Below are positions 8,440 to 18,348 of a DNA stretch of 64,000 nucleotides, piece by piece. The stretch comes from a virus, in IMG/VR virus record IMGVR_UViG_3300037155_000072, positions 1 to 64,000 of that record; one strand, written 5' to 3'. The position numbers and the translations under genes were made by a program. The notes under the pieces were generated by a model. It was not told the DNA's origin, did no database searches, and was given only the letters and a program-made list of their open reading frames with translations. Position 1 is the stretch's first letter, and each line of letters starts with the position of its first letter.

Positions 8440-9527
8440 TGCACCGGCACCACCATAATCCGTGCAGCGAAAAGCCGCCCGTGAATACGGCGGCCTGCGA
8501 AGTCCTGTCTAGTCAAGTCGAGAATTTTACCCTGAATTTTTTCGGAGAGATTTTCAAGACGGAGGTAAATGGTGCAGTTCAGTGGTCCCTCCCATGTCGT
8601 CTCGATGTCGGGCTTACCGGGAACCCCCGAGGCTCTACTGAGCCGCTCGGGTGCTATTTTCTACGGTTGTTTCGGGACGGAATAGTCGGAGCGAAAGGCG
8701 CGAAGGGCGACCCGGGCCTGATTGGGTGTAACGGTAGCACGCCCTATGTGCAGGTGTTGATTGCGTTCACTCAGCCCGCGTTCGATGTGGTGTTTCCAAT
8801 CCTTGTGACCCGCAACCCCTCTATCCTTCCGGGCATGGACGTGTTTATCGACGGCTCCGGCTGGTATGAGATTATCACCTCGGACGGCTTAGGCCACATT
8901 ACGGTGGCGCTTCGAGTCGCGGTTGTCAATCCTCAAGGTCTGATTACAGTTGGGACCGTGCTTCTTCCTTCGGGGAAAGTCGGGATTCCGGGCGACCAGG
9001 GCGTCCAAGGCATCGTGGGGAATAACGGCCCGAAGGGGTTAACTGGCGCGACCGGTGCGCAAGGACCTCTGGGTAATCCAGGGGATTTAAGTCACGCAAA
9101 CCTGCCGCTCACCGTTGCCGTCCTGCCGCCGCTCAACGTCACCCCATTTCCTCCGTCTTTCGACGCGCAAACGCACGGCTGGGAAGGTGGCTTTACTCCC
9201 TCGGGGTTCGTCAATATCATTCTTTTCCCTGGGGCACTCCCCGCTTCGGTAAGTCTCCCGACCGCCGGAACCTATCTGATTATGGCGCGTGTCGTGGCCG
9301 CCGATGTCACTGCCACGGGAGCGTTCAGTATTATTGATTTTCGGTTGAAGAATATTTCGACGAATTCTGTCGTGCCGCAATCGACTATCCGAATATTGCG
9401 CTCTGGGAGAATTACGACTTTCGTTTCAACCTTGGCGGCGAACAACACGGTTCAGCTTCAGGCGCAGTCCCTGGTTGGTTCGGGCACCGTGTCCGTGAAC
9501 TACCTTTGGGCGTTCAAAATTGCATGA
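8439..9527 (+). CDS. Collagen-like repeat virion protein 2 (paralog)
   Basis: 362 residues, starting on the last base of the preceding stop. Same layout as its neighbour: a His-rich start (MHRHHHNPC), a shared NxFGE/VNGAVQWSLPC module, GAKGAKGDPGLIG, the NPSILPGMDVFIDGSGWYE module, a longer Gly-X-Y run (about 183-212, GIPGDQGVQGIVGNNGPKG onward) and a different C-terminal globular part (SVSLPTAGTYLIMARVV). This pattern suggests tandem duplication followed by divergence of the receptor-binding ends. Confidence 0.7.
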   Translation: MHRHHHNPCSEKPPVNTAACEVLSSQVENFTLNFFGEIFKTEVNGAVQWSLPCRLDVGLTGNPRGSTEPLGCYFLRLFRDGIVGAKGAKGDPGLIGCNGSTPYVQVLIAFTQPAFDVVFPILVTRNPSILPGMDVFIDGSGWYEIITSDGLGHITVALRVAVVNPQGLITVGTVLLPSGKVGIPGDQGVQGIVGNNGPKGLTGATGAQGPLGNPGDLSHANLPLTVAVLPPLNVTPFPPSFDAQTHGWEGGFTPSGFVNIILFPGALPASVSLPTAGTYLIMARVVAADVTATGAFSIIDFRLKNISTNSVVPQSTIRILRSGRITTFVSTLAANNTVQLQAQSLVGSGTVSVNYLWAFKIA

Positions 9528-9673
9528 AAAAGTCTTGCGCCATACCCATAATCCGGGACCGCGAGAAGGCTTTGACTGGCCGGTGCAAGAAAGAAAGGGG
9601 CGGCGATATGACCGTGAAACCCCCTGCCTACGTTTTGATTGTGACGAATCCCGCCCCTTCCGTAACTACTTAG
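9524..9673 (+). CDS. Small basic protein (49 aa)
   Basis: ATG at 9524 overlaps the upstream stop as ATGA and runs to TAG at 9671-9673. The product is basic and Lys/Arg-rich, with a hydrophobic segment YVLIVTNPA near the end. No family recognised. An alternative is the TTG-started extension of the next gene in another frame, which would cover the same bases; the ATGA coupling favours this small gene. Confidence 0.4.
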   Translation: MKKSCAIPIIRDREKALTGRCKKERGGDMTVKPPAYVLIVTNPAPSVTT

Positions 9674-9684
9674 ATAATGATACC

Positions 9685-10062
9685 ATGAAACAGCTTAACC
9701 TTGACCTCGGCCAGACCCACGAAGAACGCTACGGTTCCGGACTTTCGATGCCGGACAAGGATGAGGAACACTACCCCTCGTTCACCTATAGCGGCGAGGA
9801 CGAACTCGAATTGCCCGAGTGTGGCAAGATGGTAATTGAGTTTGAGGAGGGGGGCAGCTCGAAGGCCAAACGAGACGGCGAGGACTACTACACCTGCACG
9901 ATTAAGGTGCGAAAAATTCTCGGCGTAGAGGCCGAGAAGAAGGACAATAAAGAAGCCAAGGCGGGCGAGGCCCTCGACGCAATCAAGGAAGCCCTAGAGT
10001 CCGCCGATGAAGACGACGAAGGTGCAGACGACGAAGGTGAAGACGACGAAGGTGAAGAATAA
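9685..10062 (+). CDS. Acidic-tailed hypothetical protein
   Basis: About 125 residues from the ATG at 9685; the in-frame TTG at 9520 would add 55 residues that overlap the small gene. The C-terminus is extremely acidic (repeated DDEGEDDEG). A GTAACTACTTAG motif lies 16 bases before the ATG. Acidic tails of this kind occur on scaffolding-type or DNA-mimicking proteins, but no family is recognised. Confidence 0.55.
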   Translation: MKQLNLDLGQTHEERYGSGLSMPDKDEEHYPSFTYSGEDELELPECGKMVIEFEEGGSSKAKRDGEDYYTCTIKVRKILGVEAEKKDNKEAKAGEALDAIKEALESADEDDEGADDEGEDDEGEE

Positions 10063-10065
10063 TTT

Positions 10066-11070
10066 ATGTTCAGGGTTGATGACGTCTTCGACGAGGCAAA
10101 AAAAATCTTTGGCGCTTGCGACGATGGCCAGCTTTTTAAGTGGCTGGGCGATGCTGTTTCCCTTATCTGCAACAAGGCGGACCTGGAGGGGTGGAAGGGC
10201 TACCTCGATATTTGCACCACCGGCTGCCATTGTGAGGGAAGCAGCCCCTGCAACTCGCCAAGGGGCTGTGGCCGACTGTGCGTTACACTTCCCCGAGAGG
10301 TTCAGACTGTCATCGGGGTCAACATTGCTGGGCGGCCTGCTTTGGGATTTGACCAGCTCTTCGAATTCCATTTAAACGGTCCCGGTAGCAAAGACCACAA
10401 AACTTGCGACTGGACTTGGGCGGACCAGGGACATTTTCACAGCACCTACCGCGATTTAGTTTTCCCGGCGAAGCTCATTTCGTATCTTCAGCTCCCCGAC
10501 GACAACGGGAAGCGGTTCATCGTTTACGGGTTCGACACTGCCGGGCAAGTCCTGCGACGGTTCGAAAACGGCCAGTGGCTGAACGGCTACCTCGTGCCGA
10601 CAATCTACGGCTATGCAATTCCCGAGGCTTCAGCCCCCCTAATCGCTCGAATTACCGGCGTTTTCAAGGAGCGTTCGGCCGGGTCTATGCGGCTCTCGAC
10701 GGTTGACGACTCTGGAACTACTGGGACCCTCCTGGGAGTTTACGAGCCGGATGAAACCCTCCCCCAGTATCGCCGAATCAAACTCAACCGCGCGTGTAAC
10801 TGGGTCAGGATTGCTTACCTGAAAAACAATCCCATTTTCACCAGCCGCTACGACCACATCGAACTTTCTAGCCGGATTGGTTTTCTTTTGGCGATGCAGG
10901 CAAGAAAAATGTATAAGGATTTGCGCACGGACGAGGCCCACTCTTTTGAAGCGGATGCGGCGCGACTGGAGCAAGAAGCTCAGTGGAAGATGGACCCCCC
11001 GACCTACATGCCCCCGCAGGTTAACGACATGAATAACATCCGGGACAAGGCCGATTACGACATTCGATGA
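10066..11070 (+). CDS. Virion structural protein, possible tail adaptor
   Basis: 334 residues, no signal or membrane segment. N-terminal helical part (FDEAKKIFGACDDGQLFKWLGDAV), a Cys-rich stretch (about 50-70: CTTGCHCEGSSPC), then a beta-rich middle and a helical C-terminus (RKMYKDLRTDEAHSFEADA). The gene overlaps by ATGA the nozzle-like gene, the arrangement of the tail tubular A / B pair of short-tailed phages. The adaptor role is inferred from that order. Confidence 0.5.
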   Translation: MFRVDDVFDEAKKIFGACDDGQLFKWLGDAVSLICNKADLEGWKGYLDICTTGCHCEGSSPCNSPRGCGRLCVTLPREVQTVIGVNIAGRPALGFDQLFEFHLNGPGSKDHKTCDWTWADQGHFHSTYRDLVFPAKLISYLQLPDDNGKRFIVYGFDTAGQVLRRFENGQWLNGYLVPTIYGYAIPEASAPLIARITGVFKERSAGSMRLSTVDDSGTTGTLLGVYEPDETLPQYRRIKLNRACNWVRIAYLKNNPIFTSRYDHIELSSRIGFLLAMQARKMYKDLRTDEAHSFEADAARLEQEAQWKMDPPTYMPPQVNDMNNIRDKADYDIR

Positions 11071-13076
11071 ACGCGGCCCAGATACAAATTGACTGGGACA
11101 TGACATTCTTCCGAGGTGCGAAGTCGGACCAGGACCCTTCTTCTCTCCCGCAGGGATATTATTTCACCGGGCTGAATATGCTCAACGTGGGCGGCGTTCT
11201 CTCGACCCGGCCCGGGTATAACTGCGTCGTGAAGCTAGCGGACGGGCGACTCCAGGGCGCGGCATTGTTCCGGCCTATCTTGGGACTTGAGCAGATTCTC
11301 GTAGCAATCCAGGGGCAGGTTTTCGTTTCTACATTCCCCTTCGAGACTTTTGCGCTCGTGCCCAACATAACACTTTCCCCCAGCGCCAAGCAGGTTTTTT
11401 GGGCTCAGTGTTTGCAAGCGGCGATGCGAACCTCGCCAGGGCTTGTCTCTGCAATCACTCTGATTCCCCCCAAAGCAATCATGTTCATCACGGACGGGGC
11501 CGAGTCGGCTCCCGCGTGGTATGACGGTGCGAACGCCGGTCAGGTCAGTGGGAATTCCCTGGACACTCCCGGCGGCGGCCCGATGGCTTGGGTTGGAGAC
11601 CGGCTATGGATTGGGCGGGACAACCAAGTATTTGCGTCCGACATTGCCAACCCATTTAGCTTCCGCGAGAGAGTATATCTCGGCGGAAGTGAATCGTTTT
11701 ACTTCAACGGAGAAGTCACCGCCTTAGTTCCTACTCCGTCTGTTGAGTCTCCCCAGCTTTTCGTATTCACCGCGCAGAACGGCTCAATCATCCAGGCGAA
11801 TATCCGAGACCGGACTCAGTGGCCGATTACCCCGGATTTCCAAAGCGAGGTTATTCAAGTGGGCTGCCGCGCGCCACGTTCGGCAAAGTCCCACTACGGT
11901 CATTTGATTTGGTTTTCGCAGTCGGGCGTTGCAATTTACGACCCGGCCACTTCTGGAAAACTGACAGCGCGCTTGCCCGTCCGAGACAATGAAATGCTGG
12001 CCAGCAAAGCGTATATCGACAACGATGTCAGCCTAGTCGCCGGAGGGACGTTCGGACAGTTTTTCATGATGAGTGTCCCGAGTGAAGATATTTTCAACAA
12101 GCACACCTGGGTCATGAACAACGCTAGCTTCGCAACTCTGAACGATGATTCAGGCCCCTCGTGGGCCGGGCTATGGACGGGAACGCGGCCGGTAGAGTGG
12201 GTGTGCGGGGAGATTGCCGGGGTAGAACGCGCGTTCTATGTTTCGGTGGACGTAGACGGTCACAACCGTCTTTGGGAAGCTTTTCAACCGAACCGCCTAG
12301 ACAATGGTTGCCCGATTACGTGGGCAGTTGAAACCCGTTCGCACTTCGGTATTACCTCCTCGAATCCCCAGAAGCCCCCGGGCTCCCGATGCCGCCTGAC
12401 CTGGATGGACGTTGCTTTGGCCGGGGTTCCTGAAGACCTGGACATTGCTGTATTTTTCGCTGGCGGACCTCGGGGTGCATATCGCCCCATGCTCACGAAG
12501 CAGCTCTCGATTCAGCGCGGCAGCCTGGACTCCGGCCAAGAAATCACAATGGCGTCCTCGCTCTTTGCTTTCAAGCCTCAATCTCGGGTGGTTCGGACTG
12601 AGGACGCAAATAACCAAGCGGCCGACCCGCTTGCGGGCTCGTGCGGAGTCGAGAGAATCGACAACGACAACGTAGATGAGAGCTTTCAATTTCTGATTGT
12701 AGGGCATGGCCCGGCGACCATTCGCTGGATTCGCTCCTTCGCTTATCCGGTGCCCGAAGACACGGCTGGCGATGGGCTGGCGTGTTCTGATGAAACGCGT
12801 TTAAACGCCGTGCGGTTCGATGGCGTTGCCGCAGCGGCGGATGACATAGGGTCCCTAATCGCCGAGCTCAGCACCGCGACAACCCAGGGTTTCTTTTCGA
12901 ATCAGACACAGGTTTTGCGCAACGGTGATTTTAGTGCGGTGGGCGTGGGCTCCGCAGAGAGCATCGTCTCGCAAAAGGCGGCCGACAGGGTTGCCACGAT
13001 TGTAGCTACACAACAGGCTCAGGCGGAGCTTGACTCCGTGGTGCCGCCCGTTTTATCGGTTGGGCTTGGATTATGA
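11067..13076 (+). CDS. Tail nozzle-like protein (tail tubular protein B type)
   Basis: 669 residues. Repeated blade-like segments (FRPILGLEQILVAI, AWVGDRLWIGRDNQVFASD, SPQLFVFTAQNGSI, GHLIWFSQSGVAIYDP) resemble the beta-propeller of the distal tail nozzle in short-tailed phages. The N-terminal STRPGYN turn and later VDGHNRLWEAF segment are also common in that group. Coupled by ATGA to the genes on both sides. This is one of the main reasons for calling the phage podovirus-like. Confidence 0.6.
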   Translation: MNAAQIQIDWDMTFFRGAKSDQDPSSLPQGYYFTGLNMLNVGGVLSTRPGYNCVVKLADGRLQGAALFRPILGLEQILVAIQGQVFVSTFPFETFALVPNITLSPSAKQVFWAQCLQAAMRTSPGLVSAITLIPPKAIMFITDGAESAPAWYDGANAGQVSGNSLDTPGGGPMAWVGDRLWIGRDNQVFASDIANPFSFRERVYLGGSESFYFNGEVTALVPTPSVESPQLFVFTAQNGSIIQANIRDRTQWPITPDFQSEVIQVGCRAPRSAKSHYGHLIWFSQSGVAIYDPATSGKLTARLPVRDNEMLASKAYIDNDVSLVAGGTFGQFFMMSVPSEDIFNKHTWVMNNASFATLNDDSGPSWAGLWTGTRPVEWVCGEIAGVERAFYVSVDVDGHNRLWEAFQPNRLDNGCPITWAVETRSHFGITSSNPQKPPGSRCRLTWMDVALAGVPEDLDIAVFFAGGPRGAYRPMLTKQLSIQRGSLDSGQEITMASSLFAFKPQSRVVRTEDANNQAADPLAGSCGVERIDNDNVDESFQFLIVGHGPATIRWIRSFAYPVPEDTAGDGLACSDETRLNAVRFDGVAAAADDIGSLIAELSTATTQGFFSNQTQVLRNGDFSAVGVGSAESIVSQKAADRVATIVATQQAQAELDSVVPPVLSVGLGL

Positions 13077-14158
13077 ACACAATCCTGGAAATGCTTTTTC
13101 TCCGTCGCCCGCGCATTGAATACGTGTCGTCGCCGGTTTGTCCAATTCACTTCAGTGCCAGCGGAACCGCTTTTTTTGACCAATGCTTCAACGACTTGGC
13201 CTTCTGCTCCGGAGTGAATATTAACGGCAATTTTCTAAACTTCCAGGAACCTTCAGATGGGCTTGCCTACAACGTCTACGTTTCTACGCAACCGTCCGGG
13301 CAGCCATTTCAGATTATGAATGACGGTCTGCTCCCCGGGCAGGCCGTGGTTTTCACAGACGGAATTTACTGGTTCACGATTAACACCCCCGCCGGGGAGT
13401 CACTACCATTCCCTTCTACGGCTGCTCCGGGAGGAGTGTATGTTATCCTTCAAATTCCAAAAACTTCTGATGCCGGGAGTTGGAATCTTTACCGCAGTGG
13501 AGTGAAGTTGATTTCTTCGTTTACCGGCACTGTCGTAGAATGTTCAGTTGAGGGCTGGTATCAGGCGACGAAAATTACCGTAGACGGAGAAACCCCCTTG
13601 TCTGGGTGTCATCCGATTTTATTGGGCGTTCCGGCTCCGCCTCCTCCGCCCCCACCTCCCGGTCCCAACTGGGATGTAGCTACTGAAATTGCGGCTTGGC
13701 AGGTCTACACGGGAGATTTTGGCGGGACGTTTCCTCCAGTCGTTTCCTACGGCATGACAGGCCCCGGGTTTAACAAGGCGGGATTTTCCACCATTACGGC
13801 GGGTCTTAATTTTAACTACGCGTGCTATTCCTGGCAGGGGTCTCTCTTCTATACCGGTCCGGATGCACACTGTCGGCTGACGCTGGCAGTCACGACGGAT
13901 TCTCTAAGTGGTATTGTCTTCTGGGTTGGGCCGTTTCTAGGGACCGGGCTCGCCTCCTACATCTCAACTGTCGGACAGGGCGGTGCTGCAATAATCCCGA
14001 ACGCCCCGTCCGGGGTTTACGTTCAGGATTTCTTCGTCCCCTCCGGACCGTTTACTTTGTTCTTTAATCTAAGCGGATGCACTGGACCTAAACCCGGTCC
14101 CGGGCCGGGGTTCAGCTCCTCACTAAACGTATCCCTAATGTTCGAAAACATTCCCTAA
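13073..14158 (+). CDS. Virion protein with proline hinge
   Basis: 361 residues, coupled by ATGA. Beta-rich N-terminal half (about 1-185), a polyproline linker (about 186-200, PAPPPPPPPPGP) and a second beta-rich domain (about 200-361). No family recognised. A polyproline hinge between two domains suggests a surface-exposed appendage protein. Confidence 0.55.
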   Translation: MNTILEMLFLRRPRIEYVSSPVCPIHFSASGTAFFDQCFNDLAFCSGVNINGNFLNFQEPSDGLAYNVYVSTQPSGQPFQIMNDGLLPGQAVVFTDGIYWFTINTPAGESLPFPSTAAPGGVYVILQIPKTSDAGSWNLYRSGVKLISSFTGTVVECSVEGWYQATKITVDGETPLSGCHPILLGVPAPPPPPPPPGPNWDVATEIAAWQVYTGDFGGTFPPVVSYGMTGPGFNKAGFSTITAGLNFNYACYSWQGSLFYTGPDAHCRLTLAVTTDSLSGIVFWVGPFLGTGLASYISTVGQGGAAIIPNAPSGVYVQDFFVPSGPFTLFFNLSGCTGPKPGPGPGFSSSLNVSLMFENIP

Positions 14159-14161
14159 TTT

Positions 14162-14992
14162 ATGTCATTAGTCTCAACTAACTTGTTCATTCAGATGGCG
14201 CAGTTGCCCGTCACATTCAAAGGCAGCCCACAGGACCTCTCCGTGGAGATGGTGAAGCGCATGCGAATCGTGTCGCCCAACGGAGTGAACTTCATTTTCA
14301 TTGGCGACGTTGCGCCCACATCGAATGTCGGCCCCTGGCTTAGGGGCGGAACGCAGTGGTGGGTCTGGGATACCGCGACCAACCAATACGTGCCCCTGGA
14401 CTTAAGCGCGTCGTTCACTACGCCTTTTGCAATCGGGAACAGCACTCCTTCGGCGACCAATCCTCCGGTGTGGTTGCGGACTACCCAGGACCGGTCAGAC
14501 GTAAATCCTACCGCTGTCGGGGAGCCGCTCGGCTGGTTTGTTTTCGACGGCGTTTCTTGGGTGCCGTTCAACAGTCTTGTGAATTCTGGCGGCACCGCTG
14601 GCAGACCCTCGAATCCGGTTAATTTGCAGCAGTATTTCGATTCAGACATCGGAACCCTTATATGGTTCGAAGGCGGGAACTGGAAAACGGTGGACGGTGT
14701 GCGAGGGGATTTGAAGTTCGTTACGGCGGCGACCGCGGCCGCTGCCCTACTGCCTAACCCGGGGTGGGCGATTGCTGTGAGTCAGTTTCCCCAGTTCGCG
14801 GGATTAGCTCCCGTGACGGCTACGAGCGACCCCGGTTTAGCGCCAGCTTTCACAATCGCACCGTCCGCCGGGGCCGCCGCGCAACCACAGGGTGCGGTTG
14901 TCGGAACCGGTCCGCAACTCTTGCAAATTAACCCCCTCTCGGCCTTGGCCTACACGCCAACTATTGCCCTCCACCTTCTAGTCAAGCTGTAA
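14162..14992 (+). CDS. Virion protein of unknown function
   Basis: 276 residues in the tail operon, 3 bases after the preceding stop. Contains two similar segments (WLRGGTQWWVWDTATNQY and GWFVFDGVSWVPF), suggesting an internal repeat of a small beta domain, and an Ala/Pro-rich C-terminal region. No known family recognised; likely structural by position. Confidence 0.55.
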   Translation: MSLVSTNLFIQMAQLPVTFKGSPQDLSVEMVKRMRIVSPNGVNFIFIGDVAPTSNVGPWLRGGTQWWVWDTATNQYVPLDLSASFTTPFAIGNSTPSATNPPVWLRTTQDRSDVNPTAVGEPLGWFVFDGVSWVPFNSLVNSGGTAGRPSNPVNLQQYFDSDIGTLIWFEGGNWKTVDGVRGDLKFVTAATAAAALLPNPGWAIAVSQFPQFAGLAPVTATSDPGLAPAFTIAPSAGAAAQPQGAVVGTGPQLLQINPLSALAYTPTIALHLLVKL

Positions 14993-15029
14993 GCTACGGG
15001 CTGGAGATGCGAGGTAACTACTTGAGTGA

Positions 15030-15470
15030 ATGGTCTATCGTCTGCCCGCGAATCTAGTCAAGCAAGCCGTCCTGGATGTCGGCACGCGGATGATGCCCGA
15101 TTTGAAGTATTGGGCTCCGGTGAATCTGGAATTTTTGGGAAACGCCTGGGAGAAAATGTGCGCGCACGATTCGTGTCGCGCTTACGGTTTGGATATGGGC
15201 GGAGCGACAGTTGGGTTGCTCCTCGGGATGATGATGCCGGACCTGAACTCGGGCTGCCTCCAGGGCATCGAGTTTTTCTGGGGAGTGGAAAAGAAATTTC
15301 GGTCGCGGGCGGTCGGGCTTCTTCGCAGGTTCGAAAAGGACTGCAAAGAAGCGGGGTGTTTGGTGGTGGTTGCCGGGGCAATTCAGAGCATGAACCCTGA
15401 AAAGATGTTCAAGCTCTATGACCGATTGGGTTACCACTTGCACACGGAAGAATATTTGAAGAGATTATGA
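15030..15470 (+). CDS. GNAT-type acetyltransferase-like protein
   Basis: 146 residues. The C-terminal pattern matches the GNAT fold: beta strand IEFFWGVEKKFRSRAVG (acetyl-CoA loop region, about 80-96), helix LLRRFEKDCKEAGC, strand LVVVAGAIQS, and the ending MFKLYDRLGYHLHTEEYLKRL. GNAT-like proteins occur among internal virion or early ejected proteins of short-tailed phages (T7 gp13 is often compared with them). GTAACTACTT precedes the ATG by 9 bases. Target unknown. Confidence 0.65.
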   Translation: MVYRLPANLVKQAVLDVGTRMMPDLKYWAPVNLEFLGNAWEKMCAHDSCRAYGLDMGGATVGLLLGMMMPDLNSGCLQGIEFFWGVEKKFRSRAVGLLRRFEKDCKEAGCLVVVAGAIQSMNPEKMFKLYDRLGYHLHTEEYLKRL

Positions 15471-15793
15471 GCACTTTTATACCGGATTACGGGTTTTTGA
15501 ACGGCGCCCCTAAAGGATGCAACCGTTGCGGAAGGGTGCTGCCCGCAACCCGAGAGTATTTTCGGGTTGATAACGCCATAAAGTGCGGGATTGCGCCGCT
15601 GTGCCTACGCTGTCAAGTGGACAAGACCGCTTCTGACGCTGCTCGGGACCCGAATGCTGGGAGTGCGCGGGTGAGGCGATGGGCGGTGTTCGAGTTGAAA
15701 CACTCGGAAGAGCAGGAAATCGCTTTTCATTGGTCCAATCAACGTCCCTTGTCCGGAGTCGAAAACCGGGCGAAGAGGGATAAAATAATTTAA
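15467..15793 (+). CDS. Zinc-ribbon small protein
   Basis: 108 residues, coupled by ATGA to the GNAT-like gene. Cysteine pairs CNRC (about 18-21) and CLRC (about 46-49) form a likely zinc ribbon similar to the N-terminal part of the endonuclease VII-like proteins of this phage, but no HNH residues follow. It may be a remnant or a DNA/RNA-binding adaptor. Confidence 0.55.
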   Translation: MSTFIPDYGFLNGAPKGCNRCGRVLPATREYFRVDNAIKCGIAPLCLRCQVDKTASDAARDPNAGSARVRRWAVFELKHSEEQEIAFHWSNQRPLSGVENRAKRDKII

Positions 15794-15805
15794 CGTAACG
15801 CATTT

Positions 15806-16816
15806 ATGGGTAGTATCATAGGGGCTGGGGGGGCTATCATGGCAGGCGCGGTGCAGGCTGACGCGGTAAAAGGCGCAGCGGCCGCGCAACAGGCGTCTCT
15901 AACTCAGGAGTTGAATAACATCAACCTGGGGATGGACCCGGCGACAGTCACCGCGATTGCAAACACCGCAGGCCAGAACCAAGCGGTGAATCAGCTCGCG
16001 CTTCAGAAGCTCGTTGACCCATCTCTTGCGGCGGTTCGCACTGGTGCCAGCGCGGATATAAACAGCAGCGTCAACGCAATTAATGACCCGAATTCTCAGT
16101 CGAATCAGATTGCGACTGCGGCAGTTCAAAACGCTACCACTGGCAGCGCGGGACTTGACCAGGGAAAGTCGGCATTGATTTCAGCGGCGCTTGACCAGCT
16201 CAAAGCCGGGGCCACGTTGCCTCCGGATGTCGAGGCACAGATGATGCAGGCCGGTCTCTCCCAGGGCGGCTCAGCTACCGGCTCAGCGACCGGCACGGGT
16301 ATGGGCGGCAACATTCTCCGCACTGTCCTCGGCACCGCAGGACTTAATCTCCAGCAGCAACGGCAGTCCCAGGCGGCCGGACTTCTCCAGCAGGCCGGTG
16401 TGCTCCAGCAGCAAAAGCAGAACACGCTGCAAACACTTTTTCCGTCGCTGGCCCAGACACAGCTTAGCAACCTCAGCGGCACTCAGGGTGCCCTAGCTCA
16501 ATCAAATTCTTTAATGCCGAATACCGGCCTCTCCGCTACGCAGACCGCCAATCTTTGGCTACAACGTGTCGGCGCGCAGAATCAGGTCTACACCGGTCAG
16601 GGTGGCGTGAAGGCACAGGGTATTATGGGCCAGGGCCAAGCTTGGTCCCAGGCTATCGGCACCGCGTCGAGCGACATCGGCTCCGGCGTCAATAGTATGG
16701 GCATGGGCGGCATGGGCGGCGGCATGGGCGGAGGCGGAGGCGGCGGCGGCGGCGGCGGTGGCAACATCGCGGGTCCTGGCGGCGGCGGCTCTTTTAACTC
16801 CTTCAACTACGTTTAA
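15806..16816 (+). CDS. Internal virion protein candidate (Ala/Gln-rich)
   Basis: 336 residues. N-terminus has a hydrophobic GSIIGAGGAIMAGAVQ helix, then long Ala/Gln/Asn-rich helices and a C-terminal Gly-rich tail with a run of about a dozen glycines (around 307-318). Glycine-rich hydrophobic N-termini with Gln/Ala-rich helices are typical of proteins ejected with DNA in short-tailed phages (P22 gp7 / T7 gp14 type). Identity is inferred from composition and position. Confidence 0.5.
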   Translation: MGSIIGAGGAIMAGAVQADAVKGAAAAQQASLTQELNNINLGMDPATVTAIANTAGQNQAVNQLALQKLVDPSLAAVRTGASADINSSVNAINDPNSQSNQIATAAVQNATTGSAGLDQGKSALISAALDQLKAGATLPPDVEAQMMQAGLSQGGSATGSATGTGMGGNILRTVLGTAGLNLQQQRQSQAAGLLQQAGVLQQQKQNTLQTLFPSLAQTQLSNLSGTQGALAQSNSLMPNTGLSATQTANLWLQRVGAQNQVYTGQGGVKAQGIMGQGQAWSQAIGTASSDIGSGVNSMGMGGMGGGMGGGGGGGGGGGGNIAGPGGGGSFNSFNYV

Positions 16817-16818
16817 AC

Positions 16819-18348
16819 ATGGCCTTTGGAAATCAGACGGAACAACCTTTAGTCGCGGGGCTTTCTTCGCAACCGGCCGTGACGGGACCGGCGAACGTCA
16901 TCACACCAGACGCTGTAACGGCGCTTGTCGATTCGTTCGGCAAGGGCGTGATAACGGGAGACGATATTAACGCGCATTCGGGATTCATGGCGCACTTGCG
17001 AGACCGCGCGGAAGCGCAGCGGCTTCAGGAGTCTACCAATCCCCAGTCGGTAGCGGCTCGGCAGGCCGCCCTGGAGTCCCAGACCGCAAACGCGAATCTC
17101 GTCACCGCCCAAGCTGGCGCACAGCAGGCGCAAATCCCCGCGAAGTCCGCCCTAGTCACCGCGCAGAATCAGAAAGCGCAGTCAGAAGTCTGGAATAAGC
17201 GCGCGACGGACGCCTACCTCGAATACAACCCCACGCTCTACAAAGAGGATGGGAGCACCCCAGACGTTGGAGGCATGGCAGAAGCCGGGCGGCACTATCT
17301 CCGCGCGCAGGACGCCTTGACGTATGCGGGCCAGGGTATGGCCAGCACTCCCTCGAAAGAGACTGACCCAACCACGAACCAGCCGATTGTGGTGCAGCGA
17401 AACTCTATGGGCGAGGACGTTACTCCCCGAGAAGATAATCCGGCCTACACCCACTACCGGGACCTACGCCAAAAAGCGATTGAAACCCTTTTCGCTCCGA
17501 CTAAGCCGCACGCGTCCCGTGATACGGGAACTGAGGTTCCGATTTCAGACGAGCCGCCTTCGGGGATGATTACCGCCCCTGGCGGCGCTCCTGCGCCTAC
17601 GGCAGATTTAGTGTCTCCCGTCACTCCTACGGCTCCCCCATACCCCTCCGTGGGTGCCCCAGCTCCGGTTTATCAGTCCGGCCAAGGGCGGCCGGTGGGA
17701 CCTATTCCTGGAACGACAGAACCGGAGACGCGCGCGGAGCTCGCGAAGATGCCCGCCTACGAACAATGGGCGCAGAAGGTAGGTAGTATTAACTCTTTTC
17801 AATCCGCCGCGCAGAAAAGTATGGCCGATTCTTCGGATACTACTCTCGGGGTGCCGGTTCGAAATCAATCGGACATCGCCCTGATTAATGCGGTGAAGCA
17901 ACTAGCTTCGCCCGTGGTATCAGCGAGCACTGGCGGACGGGCGAGTCCAGACCTTCAGGCGAAGGCTTTGGAGGAGAATATGCCTTCCTGGGAGAGGGCC
18001 CAGGATTGGAAGCAGACTTTGCTCCACCAGGGTATTCTGACCGATGGCACGCGCCGCCGGTTAATCGACATGGGCAACCAATATATCCGGGACAAGGAAA
18101 CTACGGTCAAGCCGAGTCTGCAATGGGCCGCGAAGAACGCCGGAAGCACTCCCGAAAAGCTTTGGGGAGATACCTCTTTTGAGGCTCGGCTCCTGCGAGG
18201 CGAGAGCTTAGCTTCTGCTCCGGCTGCCCCAGGTGCCGCCGCTCCTGGCGCTGCCCCGGCCGCCGCCAATTCAGGGGTTGTGATTCTAAAGACGGGGCCG
18301 TATGCTGGTTGGAAATATGACGCCCGGACCGGCACCGTTTCTCAATGA
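16819..18348 (+). CDS. Internal virion protein candidate
   Basis: 509 residues, starting two bases after the preceding stop, with the palindrome GTTTAAAC forming the spacer (16811-16818). The N-terminal 130 residues are helical and Gln/Ala-rich; the middle is proline-rich (about 245-300, PAPTADLVSPVTPTAPPYPS); the C-terminus ends with a small TGPYAGWKYDARTGTVSQ module. No enzyme motif. By position between two ejection-type proteins it is likely an internal protein. Confidence 0.5.
   Translation: MAFGNQTEQPLVAGLSSQPAVTGPANVITPDAVTALVDSFGKGVITGDDINAHSGFMAHLRDRAEAQRLQESTNPQSVAARQAALESQTANANLVTAQAGAQQAQIPAKSALVTAQNQKAQSEVWNKRATDAYLEYNPTLYKEDGSTPDVGGMAEAGRHYLRAQDALTYAGQGMASTPSKETDPTTNQPIVVQRNSMGEDVTPREDNPAYTHYRDLRQKAIETLFAPTKPHASRDTGTEVPISDEPPSGMITAPGGAPAPTADLVSPVTPTAPPYPSVGAPAPVYQSGQGRPVGPIPGTTEPETRAELAKMPAYEQWAQKVGSINSFQSAAQKSMADSSDTTLGVPVRNQSDIALINAVKQLASPVVSASTGGRASPDLQAKALEENMPSWERAQDWKQTLLHQGILTDGTRRRLIDMGNQYIRDKETTVKPSLQWAAKNAGSTPEKLWGDTSFEARLLRGESLASAPAAPGAAAPGAAPAAANSGVVILKTGPYAGWKYDARTGTVSQ

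Noticed and set aside
16738-16765. Poly-glycine run as a frameshift or assembly artefact
   Set aside because: The reading frame is kept on both sides and glycine-rich tails are common in internal virion proteins.
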